Assembly (NCBI GenBank): GCA_040437565.1
Contig: JBDOQK010000007.1
Location: forward strand, 124,001 to 188,000
Origin: Albugo candida
Lineage: Eukaryota; Oomycota; Peronosporomycetes; Albuginales
Length of the DNA: 64,000 bases
Direction: 5' to 3'
Part shown: piece after piece, positions 21,870 through 33,176 of the stretch
Layout: the number at the start of each line of letters is the position of its first letter
How positions within the stretch are numbered: the first letter of the stretch is position 1
Program-made: the position numbers and the translations under genes
Notes under the pieces: model-generated
What the model saw: the letters and a program-made list of their open reading frames with translations, nothing else
The model's database searches: none
What the model was told of the DNA's origin: nothing

Positions 21870-24800
21870 TTACGAATTGATTGAATATCGCCTACGCTTT
21901 GGGATATGCTTTGGCCATTCGATCTCCATACTCGACGACAAGTGTTTCGGGCACCATGCGATGTATTGAGGCTCCTGGATGAGGTAGCCATGCACCAGAG
22001 CACATCCAACATGATACGCTTGTGTGCATGTGGCAAAGGCACACTGAAGTTTGCTGAGGCCTTTTCGACTATGACAGATACCGCACACAAGCGCTAATCG
22101 GTCGGAAATAGGAACTTCATTGATGCCAAAGACTTTGGCTTGTTGGAAAAATGTTTCCGGCGTGTACATGGCACATTGAGGATGCACGACATCGCCTTCA
22201 GGAGTGGATGCGAGATCTCCACCACTCAATTCGCAAAGAATACAAGGCTCTCCATCTTCCTGGTGGATAGCGTTCACAAAGACACCACCAAAGGTACAGT
22301 CTTGAGCTTCTGGTGGCTTGGATAGAGCGAATGAATTCGGCCTAAGACTTAAGAGCTCGAGCCAAGCTTCTTTTGAATGAGCTGCTTCGATGGCTCTCAC
22401 GCGTTGCTCGTGATACTCCACATTGTGATCTTTAGAGGAGCCTCGTGTTGTTCTAAATTCCTTTGATATGGCGTCATGGAGCCGTGCGATTGTGCTCGTC
22501 ACAGCGGAAGATACAAGTGCAAGCTTGGCCTGGAATCGAGCGAGTTTTTGAGAGATGGGGTCCCCGGAAGCCGATTCTGTGCGAATTGGGAATTTAGGCA
22601 ATACGAAGCATTCCGCTGCGGTGGAAACGATTTTCTCATTGGAATTAAGGTCAATGACGCAAACACGTTCGTCAGAAACGGTGAATTGAAGCTGAAGCGC
22701 ACATTTTGGACGGTACAGGTTGATCGGGGCGCATGCTGTCCATTCGGAAGCCTTTTGCTGGAAGAACAGCTGAGAATTGCATCCTGTGGATTCCGTGGTC
22801 TGATAGGAATTGATGGGATGGCTTTCGGGATGCTTTGACGACTCGGATTCAAGGTCTAAAAGCTTTATATATTTACGAGCGATACGCTTCTCTCGACCGC
22901 CCAACACGTACGTGACGTCATAGCTGTAAACCGCTCTACCATCATTGGTTCGACGCTCGAGATGATGCTTTTTGATGCGTCCAGTACCGCCCAGTTTATT
23001 GATTCCTGGCCACGTTCGTTTGGCCACTGTAACTGTTGTATTGGGACGTAAAGGATCCAATTCAGCAAATTCCTCATCTTCTCGATCCCGTAGTGATAAA
23101 GACTCTGAAGGTAGATCGCATTTATCTTCTTCAGGAGAGGATGGCACGCNNNNNNNNNNNNNNNNNNNNNNNNNNNNNNNNNNNNNNNNNNNNNNNNNNN
23201 NNNNNNNNNNNNNNNNNNNNNNNNNNNNNNNNNNNNNNNNNNNNNNNNNGGGAATTTAGGCAATACGAAGCATTCCGCTGCGGTGGAAACGATTTTCTCA
23301 TTGGAATTAAGGTCAATGACGCAAACACGTTCGTCAGAAACGGTGAATTGAAGCTGAAGCGCACATTTTGGACGGTACAGGTTGATCGGGGCGCATGCTG
23401 TCCATTCGGAAGCCTTTTGCTGGAAGAACAGCTGAGAATTGCATCCTGTGGATTCCGTGGTCTGATAGGAATTGATGGGATGGCTTTCGGGATGCTTTGA
23501 CGACTCGGATTCAAGGTCTAAAAGCTTTATATATTTACGAGCGATACGCTTCTCTCGACCGCCCAACACGTACGTGACGTCATAGCTGTAAACCGCTCTA
23601 CCATCATTGGTTCGACGCTCGAGATGATGCTTTTTGATGCGTCCAGTACCGCCCAGTTTATTGATTCCTGGCCACGTTCGTTTGGCCACTGTAACTGTTG
23701 TATTGGGACGTAAAGGATCCAATTCAGCAAATTCCTCATCTTCTCGATCCCGTAGTGATAAAGACTCTGAAGGTAGATCGCATTTATCTTCTTCAGGAGA
23801 GGATGGCACGCAAAGTAGCGATGTAAGCGATTGAAAAGCGCCAAATTCTTCATGAAATGCTGTTTGAGAATTGTACGGAAAAAATGCGATTCCCAATAAA
23901 CAGTTGAGTTTTAGCCCCAACTTTTCATATTTTGAGCGCGTTGATAGGGCTTTCTGATAGCACGCCATTTCGATCGATTTCCACACCATATTCATTGCTA
24001 ATTTTCCATCCGAGCGGAGATAACACGCCCACGGCCAATTGGGCTCATTCAAATCGCCTTCAAAGCTTGCAGAAAAAAGGCGTTTGCGTTTTATCGGTGT
24101 TTCCTTCTCGACTGCGTGCTTAATATTGGCGGGCTGCGGAGTAGAATCGATGGCTGGGAGCTTTGGTGCCACTAAATCGTTGTTTCTAACCGCGCTCATG
24201 CCAATTTTCCCAGGCTTGGAGTCTTCCTTAAACGAGAGTTTTAGAAACCAGCAGTGTGCTGGGACAATTGTACATTCTTGGAGTACTTTATTGACAATTT
24301 TGGCGTCTCGATCGATACACAATGTGTCATTGACAGCCAAAAGAATGTCATTCTCGTGCAGAATTCCTTGTATCATTGCTTTCCTCAAAGAATTCGATAA
24401 AGATTTGCTCAATCCAAACGCCCGAACAGATTTGTTATTTACTGTGAGTCGGCTTTCAATAAGCGATAGTTCCAGCGGTAACGACGGTACCAATACCATC
24501 ACCGTATTTTGTATCAGATCGCGATCAATTGCCTCGAAGATGCTGGCGCCCAAGTGAGCTGAGAGGCCATTGCAATTGCCACATAACATAGTACTCTCCA
24601 AATCGTTCGTCGGCATCGCAGAAATGGATGTGAGCACTTGAACTTGATGCAACATGCAGCCGCTTACACTGGATCCCTACATAGACACTTTCACATCGGT
24701 CTAGTCGGAGCTTTAATGTCTACTTGCTTACCGCACATCCGTCTTTCATGAAGCGTATTCCATTCTGTAACGCACAGGGAACGTGATATGCTATTCCGCA

Positions 24801-25670
24801 TGCGTCATATGTGCAGGAAGCACATGCTCCTTCGTTCTGTTTCTTACAAAAACAACACTGCAGCTTACGTAACGGCTCCAGGCGATCCAGACAGCGTACA
24901 GTGTGTTGAGGCTTCCCACTTGGCCCTTGAATCTGCATCTCCAGCGTTAATAGAGGGAGATTCAACGCACAAGACATATGTATCCACTGAGAAGGCGAAG
25001 ATGTCGGAAGTAAAGCTCCGCCCATTTGGTAGCACGCCTGACATAACGGCTCAATATTAGAGGTATCGGAATTGACAGACGCTTTCCATCGACAAAAATG
25101 ACATTTCCACGCAGTTGCAGTGACAGCAAGCATACAACTCACGCGGTAACAGAGTGAATGGACAACAACTTTACATGTGGCACACTCAATCAACGAGTCG
25201 TTGGAAATATGGAAGCAGATTTGACACGTTGCATTGCATCTACATTTCTTCGCGATTGCGTCTTGTGGCGGTCCGTGCAAGGAAGCTAATAACTGAGCAT
25301 CGTCATGTATGGATTGTGTGTCCAAATGCCAGTAGAATTCGAGCTGTCGTCGAAAATGACGAAGCGGTGTGTTGAAAATGAGACTCAGGTTGCCGCGTTC
25401 AGTATCTATCCATTGCTCAATTTCATCAACGAGCTCTATGAAGTAAGAGAGGGTATGGGAATGAATGGACAGCGCGAGTTGTAACCGGTAGTGTAACTCG
25501 TGCAGTCGAATGTGAAAGCGCTTTGTTGCATCCGTTTTGTTGAACGGAATGTGATGGAAATGGAATATGCTGTGCGATAGGAGTTTTGTGATCGACGTGG
25601 ATGATAGATAAGAGTGTGGAGAAGGGTTTGTCGCTTGCGATGACGTTGGCAGTTGCGTCCGTTGTGACAT
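21870..25670 (-). CDS. Multi-PHD chromatin reader with two PZP-type zinc-finger modules
   Basis: Exon 1 (25670-24732) and exon 2 (24676-21870) are split by a 55-bp phase-0 intron. After removing the unmerged overlap the product is about 1,027 aa. The N-terminal module has a PHD finger (CQIC...CATC...HSLC...CHFC) followed by an extended PHD (LCQAC...MSCAL...CCFC...YHVPCAL). The predicted intron supplies the final ligand pair C-x2-H. A PDZ-like segment follows (ENDILLAVND), then a Tudor-like stretch (RTWPGINKLGGTGR, YDVTYVLGG). Near the C-terminus a second extended PHD appears (CILCELSGG, HPQCAMYTPE, CGIC, YHVGCAL, CPKH), as in JADE/BRPF proteins. That family reads histone H3 tails within acetyltransferase complexes. 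The role here is inferred from the domains. The 3' end is the segment duplicated in blocks A and B. Confidence 0.8.
23150..23249. other. Assembly gap with unmerged overlap (562 bp), inside the PHD gene
   Basis: 22588-23149 equals 23250-23811 (offset 662) exactly to the gap edges. The overlap keeps the PHD reading frame when merged, so the gene is continuous and the apparent coding duplication is false. Confidence 0.93.
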
Positions 25671-25982
25671 GAGCAATTACGATGGTGATAGCACCGTACA
25701 ACGCTAAATGGTATCATCGTATTCTTCAAGTTGGCACACAGACAGACGGATTTACTAAGGGTCTCTTTGAGATGGAGATTGATCAATCCGAGTGAGAGGA
25801 GAAAGCATTTTGAAAAGTTAATTGGAGCAGCGCTGAGTGAGATTTGATACGGCTGTGAAATCTGTTTGGATCGGAACGCAGTACAAAGTAAATCTTTTTA
25901 ACAATTAATTCTGTTTTGCTTATTCCGTATCTCAAAAATTGAACCGATCGGACGCATTTGTTCTATTGACATAAAAGTCTCC

Positions 25983-26867
25983 TTACGTCTTCGACTGCTT
26001 CATATTGTAAGGTACGCGTTCCTGATTCAGTGGATTTTGCGGAGATTTTCGCCACTGTAAAACGACAGGTGAGATGATAGGAGCAGAGAGACTACAAGCT
26101 TTCATGACGTACCAGATCACTGAGCTTTTGTTTATACTGTGAAAGCTTTAATCCTGGAAATTCGAGCTTTAATTCGGGTAAAGTAACTTCCTCAAACGCT
26201 TTATACGCCTAAGCAAAACGATGAGGATGAAAATCAACCGACTGCTTCACATACATACCGCTTTAGCTCTTCTTTCAGGATGTCGATCTATCGCGTCGTT
26301 TTTTGAAATCGATAATACATCCAATGCCGCATCAATGCTTCGCGCCTCATCCACAGTTTTAGGTTGACGATTCGGATTGATTAAGCCTTCTTTTGCAAAT
26401 TGTATGTCATTCTTCCCGGCCTGCTTACTCTGCGTCATTGCTTCTTTCTCAAGAGCAGCTTGTATCATAGCTTGTGTCATTTTCTTTGATGGTTCATTCA
26501 CTTGTGAAGGATTGCGATTGCCTTTATTATTTCTCTTTGCTGAAGATTTCAATGCGTCTTCCCACGGCTTTACCGCTTCTTTCTTCTCTTTAGCTTTCAA
26601 TTTTCGAATAGATGACTTATCTTCTTCGAGTGAATGCTCTTCAAGGGCTTCCAGACGTTTCTTTTCAGCTTTTTTGGCGGCAATCTCTTGTTGTTTTCGC
26701 TCCTCCTCTTCGCGTCGCTTTTCTGCACGAGAATTGGATCCTTTCGACCATTCTTCTGCTGTCTCTGCTTCTGATTTCGCGGCTTTTTGTGCGTCCTTAA
26801 CGGCTTTGGAAGACGCTTTGCGAGCATTTGCTGCTTCGACTTTAGTGTTTGGACTTTTCTTTGCCAT
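25983..26867 (-). CDS. CCDC124/Lso2-like ribosome-associated protein, left copy
   Basis: Three exons (26867-26259, 26208-26113, 26054-25983, mirrored from the right copy) encode about 258 aa. The N-terminal half is a long lysine- and glutamate-rich coiled coil (MAKKSPNTKV start, EKRREEEERK). The C-terminal part carries the family signature: DAALDVL, HPERRAKA, AYKAFEE, PGLKLSQYKQ, then WRKSPQNP. CCDC124 and yeast Lso2 bind idle 80S ribosomes and help them restart after stress; the same role is inferred. It is divergently transcribed from the dehydrogenase 193 bp away. Confidence 0.85.
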
Positions 26868-27060
26868 TGGAATGAAGTAAACACATTAGTTTGGTGTCAT
26901 AAATAAAGTTCTGTCCAATGAGTTTGTGATTGGTACCTAGCATTCGAGGTCGGCCGTCTAGATGAGCGTGTACCACACCACCTTTTAATATGTCCAATGA
27001 AATCACTATGCTGAGTCGGAATCAGATGAGAACCATTCACTCTCACAAAGTACAATCAAA
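26868..27060. promoter_or_regulatory. Head-to-head promoter region, left copy
   Basis: 193 bp separate the start codons of the CCDC124-like gene (minus) and the dehydrogenase gene (plus), so they share a presumed bidirectional promoter. It contains the palindromic-looking word GTCGGCCGTC. The same sequence is inverted at 28983-29175. Confidence 0.5.
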
Positions 27061-27971
27061 ATGTTTGCGTGCTTATATTTTCGACCATTCCATCGACACA
27101 AGATATTAACAAAAGTTCCATGGTTGACGGAATCTTTGCTGTTCTCAACATCCACACCCACATCAACATCCAAATTCTCATGCAATGCAAAAACAAAAGT
27201 CGTCCTATTGGAAAACATTCATCCGCGCGCCATTGAGATATTTCACCAAGAAAACTTTCAAGTTGAGACATATAAACAAGCGCTTTCTGGAGAAGAACTT
27301 ATCAACGTTGCAGCAGATGCCAATTTATTGGGAATACGATCAAAAACACATTTGGATTCCCGCTTTTTCGAAACAATTGGATGGCATGCGCATCGATTAT
27401 GGGCTGTTGGGTGTTTCTGTATTGGAACCAATCAAGTTGACCTTCACTCGGCTGCATCCAGCGGTGTTCCAGTGTTCAATGCGCCATTTTCCAACACACG
27501 TTCTGTTGCTGAGAAAACCATCGCCGAAATCATTGCATTGCATCGCAAATTATTCCAACGCTCCATGGAGCTACACGACGGAAATTGGAATAAATCAGCG
27601 GCTGGATGTCACGAAGTGCGTGGATCTGTGCTTGGCATTATCGGTTATGGTCGAATCGGATCGCAAGTATCAGTTCTGGCAGAATTATTAGGAATGAAGG
27701 TCGTGTTTTATGATCCAGTCAAATGTCTCCCGTTAGGAAATGCAACTCAATTGGATAGCTTAGAACAAGTTTTAGCAATTTCGGACGCCATAACTCTTCA
27801 TGTTCCGGCAACCAAAGCGACGAAGAACATGATCAACGCGACAACGCTTTCGCACATGAAGGATGGAGCAATACTGGTAAATAATGCACGTGGTACGGTA
27901 CTCGATATTGAAGCTGTGGCTGACGCATTACGGAACTCCAAACTTGGTGGATGTGCAGTCGATGTGTTTCC
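27061..27971 (+). CDS. serA: D-3-phosphoglycerate dehydrogenase, 5' part (left copy)
   Basis: The first step of serine synthesis: oxidises 3-phosphoglycerate with NAD. After an N-terminal extension of about 40 residues rich in Ser/Thr, possibly a mitochondrial presequence, the frame follows bacterial SerA closely: GIRSKTHL, VGCFCIGTNQVDL, PVFNAPFSNTRSVAE, WNKSAAGCHEVRG, the NAD-binding GIIGYGRIGSQ, PLGNATQ and NARGTVLDI. It breaks at VDVFP at the gap, so the catalytic histidine region and any C-terminal ACT domain are not seen. No intron is needed in the visible part. Confidence 0.92.
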
Positions 27972-28071
27972 NNNNNNNNNNNNNNNNNNNNNNNNNNNNN
28001 NNNNNNNNNNNNNNNNNNNNNNNNNNNNNNNNNNNNNNNNNNNNNNNNNNNNNNNNNNNNNNNNNNNNNNN
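27972..28071. other. Assembly gap at the centre of an inverted duplication
   Basis: The two flanks are reverse complements of each other for 2.1 kb, right up to the gap edges. Unlike the direct overlaps elsewhere, this could be a true palindrome or a contig placed in the wrong orientation. Confidence 0.95.
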
Positions 28072-28982
28072 GGAAACACATCGACTGCACATCCACCAAG
28101 TTTGGAGTTCCGTAATGCGTCAGCCACAGCTTCAATATCGAGTACCGTACCACGTGCATTATTTACCAGTATTGCTCCATCCTTCATGTGCGAAAGCGTT
28201 GTCGCGTTGATCATGTTCTTCGTCGCTTTGGTTGCCGGAACATGAAGAGTTATGGCGTCCGAAATTGCTAAAACTTGTTCTAAGCTATCCAATTGAGTTG
28301 CATTTCCTAACGGGAGACATTTGACTGGATCATAAAACACGACCTTCATTCCTAATAATTCTGCCAGAACTGATACTTGCGATCCGATTCGACCATAACC
28401 GATAATGCCAAGCACAGATCCACGCACTTCGTGACATCCAGCCGCTGATTTATTCCAATTTCCGTCGTGTAGCTCCATGGAGCGTTGGAATAATTTGCGA
28501 TGCAATGCAATGATTTCGGCGATGGTTTTCTCAGCAACAGAACGTGTGTTGGAAAATGGCGCATTGAACACTGGAACACCGCTGGATGCAGCCGAGTGAA
28601 GGTCAACTTGATTGGTTCCAATACAGAAACACCCAACAGCCCATAATCGATGCGCATGCCATCCAATTGTTTCGAAAAAGCGGGAATCCAAATGTGTTTT
28701 TGATCGTATTCCCAATAAATTGGCATCTGCTGCAACGTTGATAAGTTCTTCTCCAGAAAGCGCTTGTTTATATGTCTCAACTTGAAAGTTTTCTTGGTGA
28801 AATATCTCAATGGCGCGCGGATGAATGTTTTCCAATAGGACGACTTTTGTTTTTGCATTGCATGAGAATTTGGATGTTGATGTGGGTGTGGATGTTGAGA
28901 ACAGCAAAGATTCCGTCAACCATGGAACTTTTGTTAATATCTTGTGTCGATGGAATGGTCGAAAATATAAGCACGCAAACAT
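28072..28982 (-). CDS. serA: D-3-phosphoglycerate dehydrogenase, 5' part (right copy)
   Basis: Mirror image of 27061-27971 with an identical predicted protein, also ending at VDVFP at the gap. Two divergent, identically truncated copies facing one gap is hard to explain by gene biology alone. At least one full 3' end should exist in the missing sequence. Confidence 0.85.
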
Positions 28983-29175
28983 TTTGATTGTACTTTGTGA
29001 GAGTGAATGGTTCTCATCTGATTCCGACTCAGCATAGTGATTTCATTGGACATATTAAAAGGTGGTGTGGTACACGCTCATCTAGACGGCCGACCTCGAA
29101 TGCTAGGTACCAATCACAAACTCATTGGACAGAACTTTATTTATGACACCAAACTAATGTGTTTACTTCATTCCA

Positions 29176-30060
29176 ATGGCAAAGAAAAGTCCAAACACTA
29201 AAGTCGAAGCAGCAAATGCTCGCAAAGCGTCTTCCAAAGCCGTTAAGGACGCACAAAAAGCCGCGAAATCAGAAGCAGAGACAGCAGAAGAATGGTCGAA
29301 AGGATCCAATTCTCGTGCAGAAAAGCGACGCGAAGAGGAGGAGCGAAAACAACAAGAGATTGCCGCCAAAAAAGCTGAAAAGAAACGTCTGGAAGCCCTT
29401 GAAGAGCATTCACTCGAAGAAGATAAGTCATCTATTCGAAAATTGAAAGCTAAAGAGAAGAAAGAAGCGGTAAAGCCGTGGGAAGACGCATTGAAATCTT
29501 CAGCAAAGAGAAATAATAAAGGCAATCGCAATCCTTCACAAGTGAATGAACCATCAAAGAAAATGACACAAGCTATGATACAAGCTGCTCTTGAGAAAGA
29601 AGCAATGACGCAGAGTAAGCAGGCCGGGAAGAATGACATACAATTTGCAAAAGAAGGCTTAATCAATCCGAATCGTCAACCTAAAACTGTGGATGAGGCG
29701 CGAAGCATTGATGCGGCATTGGATGTATTATCGATTTCAAAAAACGACGCGATAGATCGACATCCTGAAAGAAGAGCTAAAGCGGTATGTATGTGAAGCA
29801 GTCGGTTGATTTTCATCCTCATCGTTTTGCTTAGGCGTATAAAGCGTTTGAGGAAGTTACTTTACCCGAATTAAAGCTCGAATTTCCAGGATTAAAGCTT
29901 TCACAGTATAAACAAAAGCTCAGTGATCTGGTACGTCATGAAAGCTTGTAGTCTCTCTGCTCCTATCATCTCACCTGTCGTTTTACAGTGGCGAAAATCT
30001 CCGCAAAATCCACTGAATCAGGAACGCGTACCTTACAATATGAAGCAGTCGAAGACGTAA
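29176..30060 (+). CDS. CCDC124/Lso2-like ribosome-associated protein, right copy
   Basis: Exons 29176-29784, 29835-29930 and 29989-30060, with introns of 50 and 58 bp (both GT...AG, phase 0), give 258 codons plus stop. The sequence is identical to the left copy. The last exon encodes WRKSPQNPLNQERVPYN, the conserved family end. It starts at the ATG that follows TTCATTCCA. Confidence 0.85.
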
Positions 30061-30178
30061 GGAGACTTTTATGTCAATAGAACAAATGCGTCCGATCGGT
30101 TCAATTTTTGAGATACGGAATAAGCAAAACAGAATTAATTGTTAAAAAGATTTACTTTGTATTGCGTTCCGATCCAAC

Positions 30179-31458
30179 CAAATTGAACTCGTCATGGCTT
30201 ATATGTGGAGGCACTTTGGGGATTTTTTTTGACAAGGAGTAGAGCAGCTTGCGATTCAATTTCGATAAATGCCCAAGATTTTGAGTGGTCTTTGCTACGT
30301 GCCGCAAAACCTTGGAGGTGTTATCGCAGTGTGTTTGACACGTGTCAAGCAAACTCCTCCCGGCTTCCCTATTTCCAACTGTTCAACAGCGTCATGGATA
30401 ATAGACGCTTTGTTCGCAGTAATATAAGGAAGTGCTCGTCGTTCTGACGAATATATAAAGACCACTTTTGACATTATCTGTATGAGAATTGTTTGTGTCT
30501 ATAAGTTGGGTCAAAGCTGTAAACATCATCTTCATGTTCAGTTGCAGATCAATTATACGTCTCTTATCGCGTGTCCAAGCACGTAGCAGTTGAAATCTAT
30601 CACCGCTTGTATAGTGTCCGCAAAAGCCTGTTCAGGTTGTAGTTCCTTTGTACTAGAAAGATGTTCCTCGAAGACCAACTCATAATATGGCAGGGTTATC
30701 GTATCGAAAGATGGAGTTAAAGGAGCATCCATAAAGGGGTGGATATATCTTGGGGTAATCGTACAGCTTCCATTCTTTCAGTTCACGATAGTAATTGTGC
30801 CGATGAAGTCCAACCCAACCATGTTTCTCGAATTTCACAGCAGAACCTAAGGGAGACAAAGCTGAGAAAAACAAAATCATTGAGCTGAATCGAGCATGTC
30901 ACCATGACAGAATCGGTAATATCGCAGCTTCGAAACGTGAGCGACAAGCCAGCCCTCAAATTTCTATAACTGCGAGAATTTGATTATTATCATTATTAGC
31001 AGCGCTTTCCCGGCGGGATCGACTCTATTAAATTATGTCTAACTTCCGATTTTGTCTTGATCACGCTGATTTTCTTGATTTTCTCGCCGAGAGAAAATAA
31101 TATGGTCGTCAAAACCATGCGTTGTTGGAAAACAGGAGTATAATCAAGTGAATGGGACCGATATTCAGCATTGCTGAGCAGTGGAAAGAGATGTAATGGC
31201 TCCGTGAGATAGGGATATATGATGCAATAAGACTAAGAAGGCGATACGCACTCGTTTACGAACAAGCTACCGATATTTTCAAATCGATAGAAACATAGAA
31301 ATTGGATGGATATGTCCATTTTTTAACCTGGACGCGTGACCGTTCAATCGATCCATATATGAAACTTGAAGTCGTCGATACAAGATAGACTCGTACTTGT
31401 GGAACTTGCATAGTGCTTCATGACTTCACATTCGTTGCATCTCATATCGCTGAATCTA
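30179..31458. other. Intergenic, no supported gene
   Basis: Only short frames without recognisable motifs. Nothing convincing on either strand. Confidence 0.6.
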
Positions 31459-31647
31459 CTACCCATGGTTGCATGCAATCAACCTTGTCATATCGCAGCT
31501 AAATAAAATTTCCATATATTCGACAATCCTCATAGATATGTAACATTTAGGCTGATTGTAATACTGATTGGGAGTACTCTTTCTTGTGGATAACGGACAA
31601 AGGATCATGCCTGCGAGAAGGAAAAGAGTGCAGAACGCACGGTACAT
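31459..31647 (-). CDS. Small secreted protein candidate (62 aa)
   Basis: It opens at a true ATG with a signal-peptide-like start (MYRAFCTLFLLAGMILC) and continues for about 45 residues with three more cysteines. There is no homology that I recognise and no second copy. It could be a first exon or chance. Confidence 0.25.
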   Translation of the reverse strand: MYRAFCTLFLLAGMILCPLSTRKSTPNQYYNQPKCYISMRIVEYMEILFSCDMTRLIACNHG

Positions 31648-31924
31648 CTCAAGGTGCAGGGCTTGGTTAAAGTTGTAATCTTCTTTGCAAACGAAAGATT
31701 CGCTACCGCCAAGTGCGTCAATTCAAACTGAAAAGAAAGAAGAATTTGCTTAGCCAACACCGTTCCTGCACATACAATACTTTACGCATTGATTGCCCAT
31801 GTTGCTAGCTATCAGGATACTCTGTATGGTACCTCATTTGTCCTATTTACTAGAATAAAGCCTATATCCAATGCTTGTAAACCGGTCGGAGAGTTCATCT
31901 GTTGCCGAAGCATATCTTTTTCAA

Positions 31925-32255
31925 ATGATACGGAGTAGAGCAGTTCTATCTTCGGTCGTTAGCGTTTCTTGCGTATTAATCGCATGTAATTTAGCCTGCA
32001 CGGAAATGAGAGCGAGGGCTTGGGACGCGCATCTACGGCATCAGCAGGAAAATGACCGCGCACTGGGTGCGGCGATCAGACGGTGAGAACGGTGATACTG
32101 GCGACGTAATGTTCCACGTCAGCAGCATCTGTCCCAACCATTTCGAGCGTTTACAGGTGCTCTCTCAGCGGTATTTTAGTCTTGATGCTTGGTACGATGG
32201 CTGCCATACTCGAGAAGGGTGCTTCGGATGTCACGAAGGAGGTCGCAGGCCTTAG
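31925..32255 (+). CDS. Small secreted cysteine-rich protein candidate (95 aa, 2 exons)
   Basis: Exon 1 (31925-32082) encodes a hydrophobic leader (VLSSVVSVSCVLIACNLA) and a charged stretch. A 43-bp GT...AG intron joins it in frame to exon 2 (32126-32255), which ends DGCHTREGCFGCHEGGRRP. The total is exactly 96 codons including stop. An upstream in-frame ATG at 31871 is possible but would bury the leader. The family is not recognised. The short size, leader and Cys/His-rich tail resemble oomycete apoplastic or host-targeted proteins; that is inference. Confidence 0.35.
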
Positions 32256-33176
32256 CTTCAGGACTGAGAGCAAGGAATTCGTGACATAATACATGTAAGG
32301 TACCAAGACCATAGAAACTACTTGTGCCGCAAGCTATTTACTCCTGGTTAGCATCGATACCATTGTAGCACGGTTGTGTAGAAAAGTATGCTTCTACCTC
32401 CAATTGTAAGATCGAAACCAAGGTCTATGAGAATGAAAAAAAGAACTCGGTCTAGACGCAGACACTTCTCTCAATAGACTATCTCATGGGAGCGCGTCGT
32501 CGGTGACCAAGTCATTTTGTTTCAGCGGGCGATTTCTTGCGACGTTACTCTCACGCAGGACTTCACTTGTGGTCTTTTTATTAATCGAGTCGTGACTCCG
32601 AATACACGCCAATCTTTACCCTGTGGTCACACTACTAATTCACACGCGATCGCGCCATGTCCATACACGAAAGTTTGCAGCAATCATACAGGTACGTCAC
32701 GACATATCAGAGAAATCAGCACTGCTTCGCCATTCTTACTCGTGTGTGACTTCCAGCACTATGTCTGTGCAGATTTCATAACGCAAATAAACATAGCTCA
32801 TGCAAAGCTCAAATGCGTACGATTCGTTCTCGCAAGATTTACGCAAGACTCATAGCGCTATCCCACCGCATGGTAAGTTGGACTAGAGCATTATCGATTA
32901 TATTACCAAGTATACCAGCAATTTGACTGGAAGATACGTTTGAGCATCAAATCGTGCTTTGGTAATATAGCTAAAAGAAATCTATTGAGTCTCTATGAGA
33001 GTTTCGGTACTATCGCTCACATAAATAGACTGAAACTTCGCCTCGTGACTGTGCGCCTTTGGAAATTGCGCCATGGAGTCTCCACGCACGTACAGAAATG
33101 ATCGTCTTTCAGTGTACAAACGCAATCGATCAATTTCGCAAGAACTCGCGTCTTGTAATATTGTGATTGGAAAGGC
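32256..33176. other. Intergenic, no supported gene
   Basis: An open frame at 32517-32855 starts without ATG and has no recognisable motif. An ATG at 33073 could be an earlier start or upstream exon of the pyruvate kinase gene, but it is not in frame with it. Confidence 0.5.

Larger units (their letters stand above)
25865..27971. repeat. Left arm of 2.1-kb inverted duplication
   Basis: It is the reverse complement of 28072-30178 (position x pairs with 56043 minus x). It contains the CCDC124-like gene and the 5' part of the phosphoglycerate dehydrogenase gene. Encoded proteins are identical in both arms. A mismatch appears only near the outer edge, after which the sequences diverge. Confidence 0.9.
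28072..30178. repeat. Right arm of 2.1-kb inverted duplication
   Basis: Partner of 25865-27971. Beyond about 30178 it runs into sequence unrelated to the PHD gene side. Confidence 0.9.

Noticed and set aside
23131-23514. Second copies of PHD-gene frames around the gap
   Set aside because: Explained by the 562-bp unmerged overlap; merging keeps one continuous frame.
32517-32855. 112-aa open frame as a gene
   Set aside because: No ATG start, no acceptor-supported exon and no recognisable motif.
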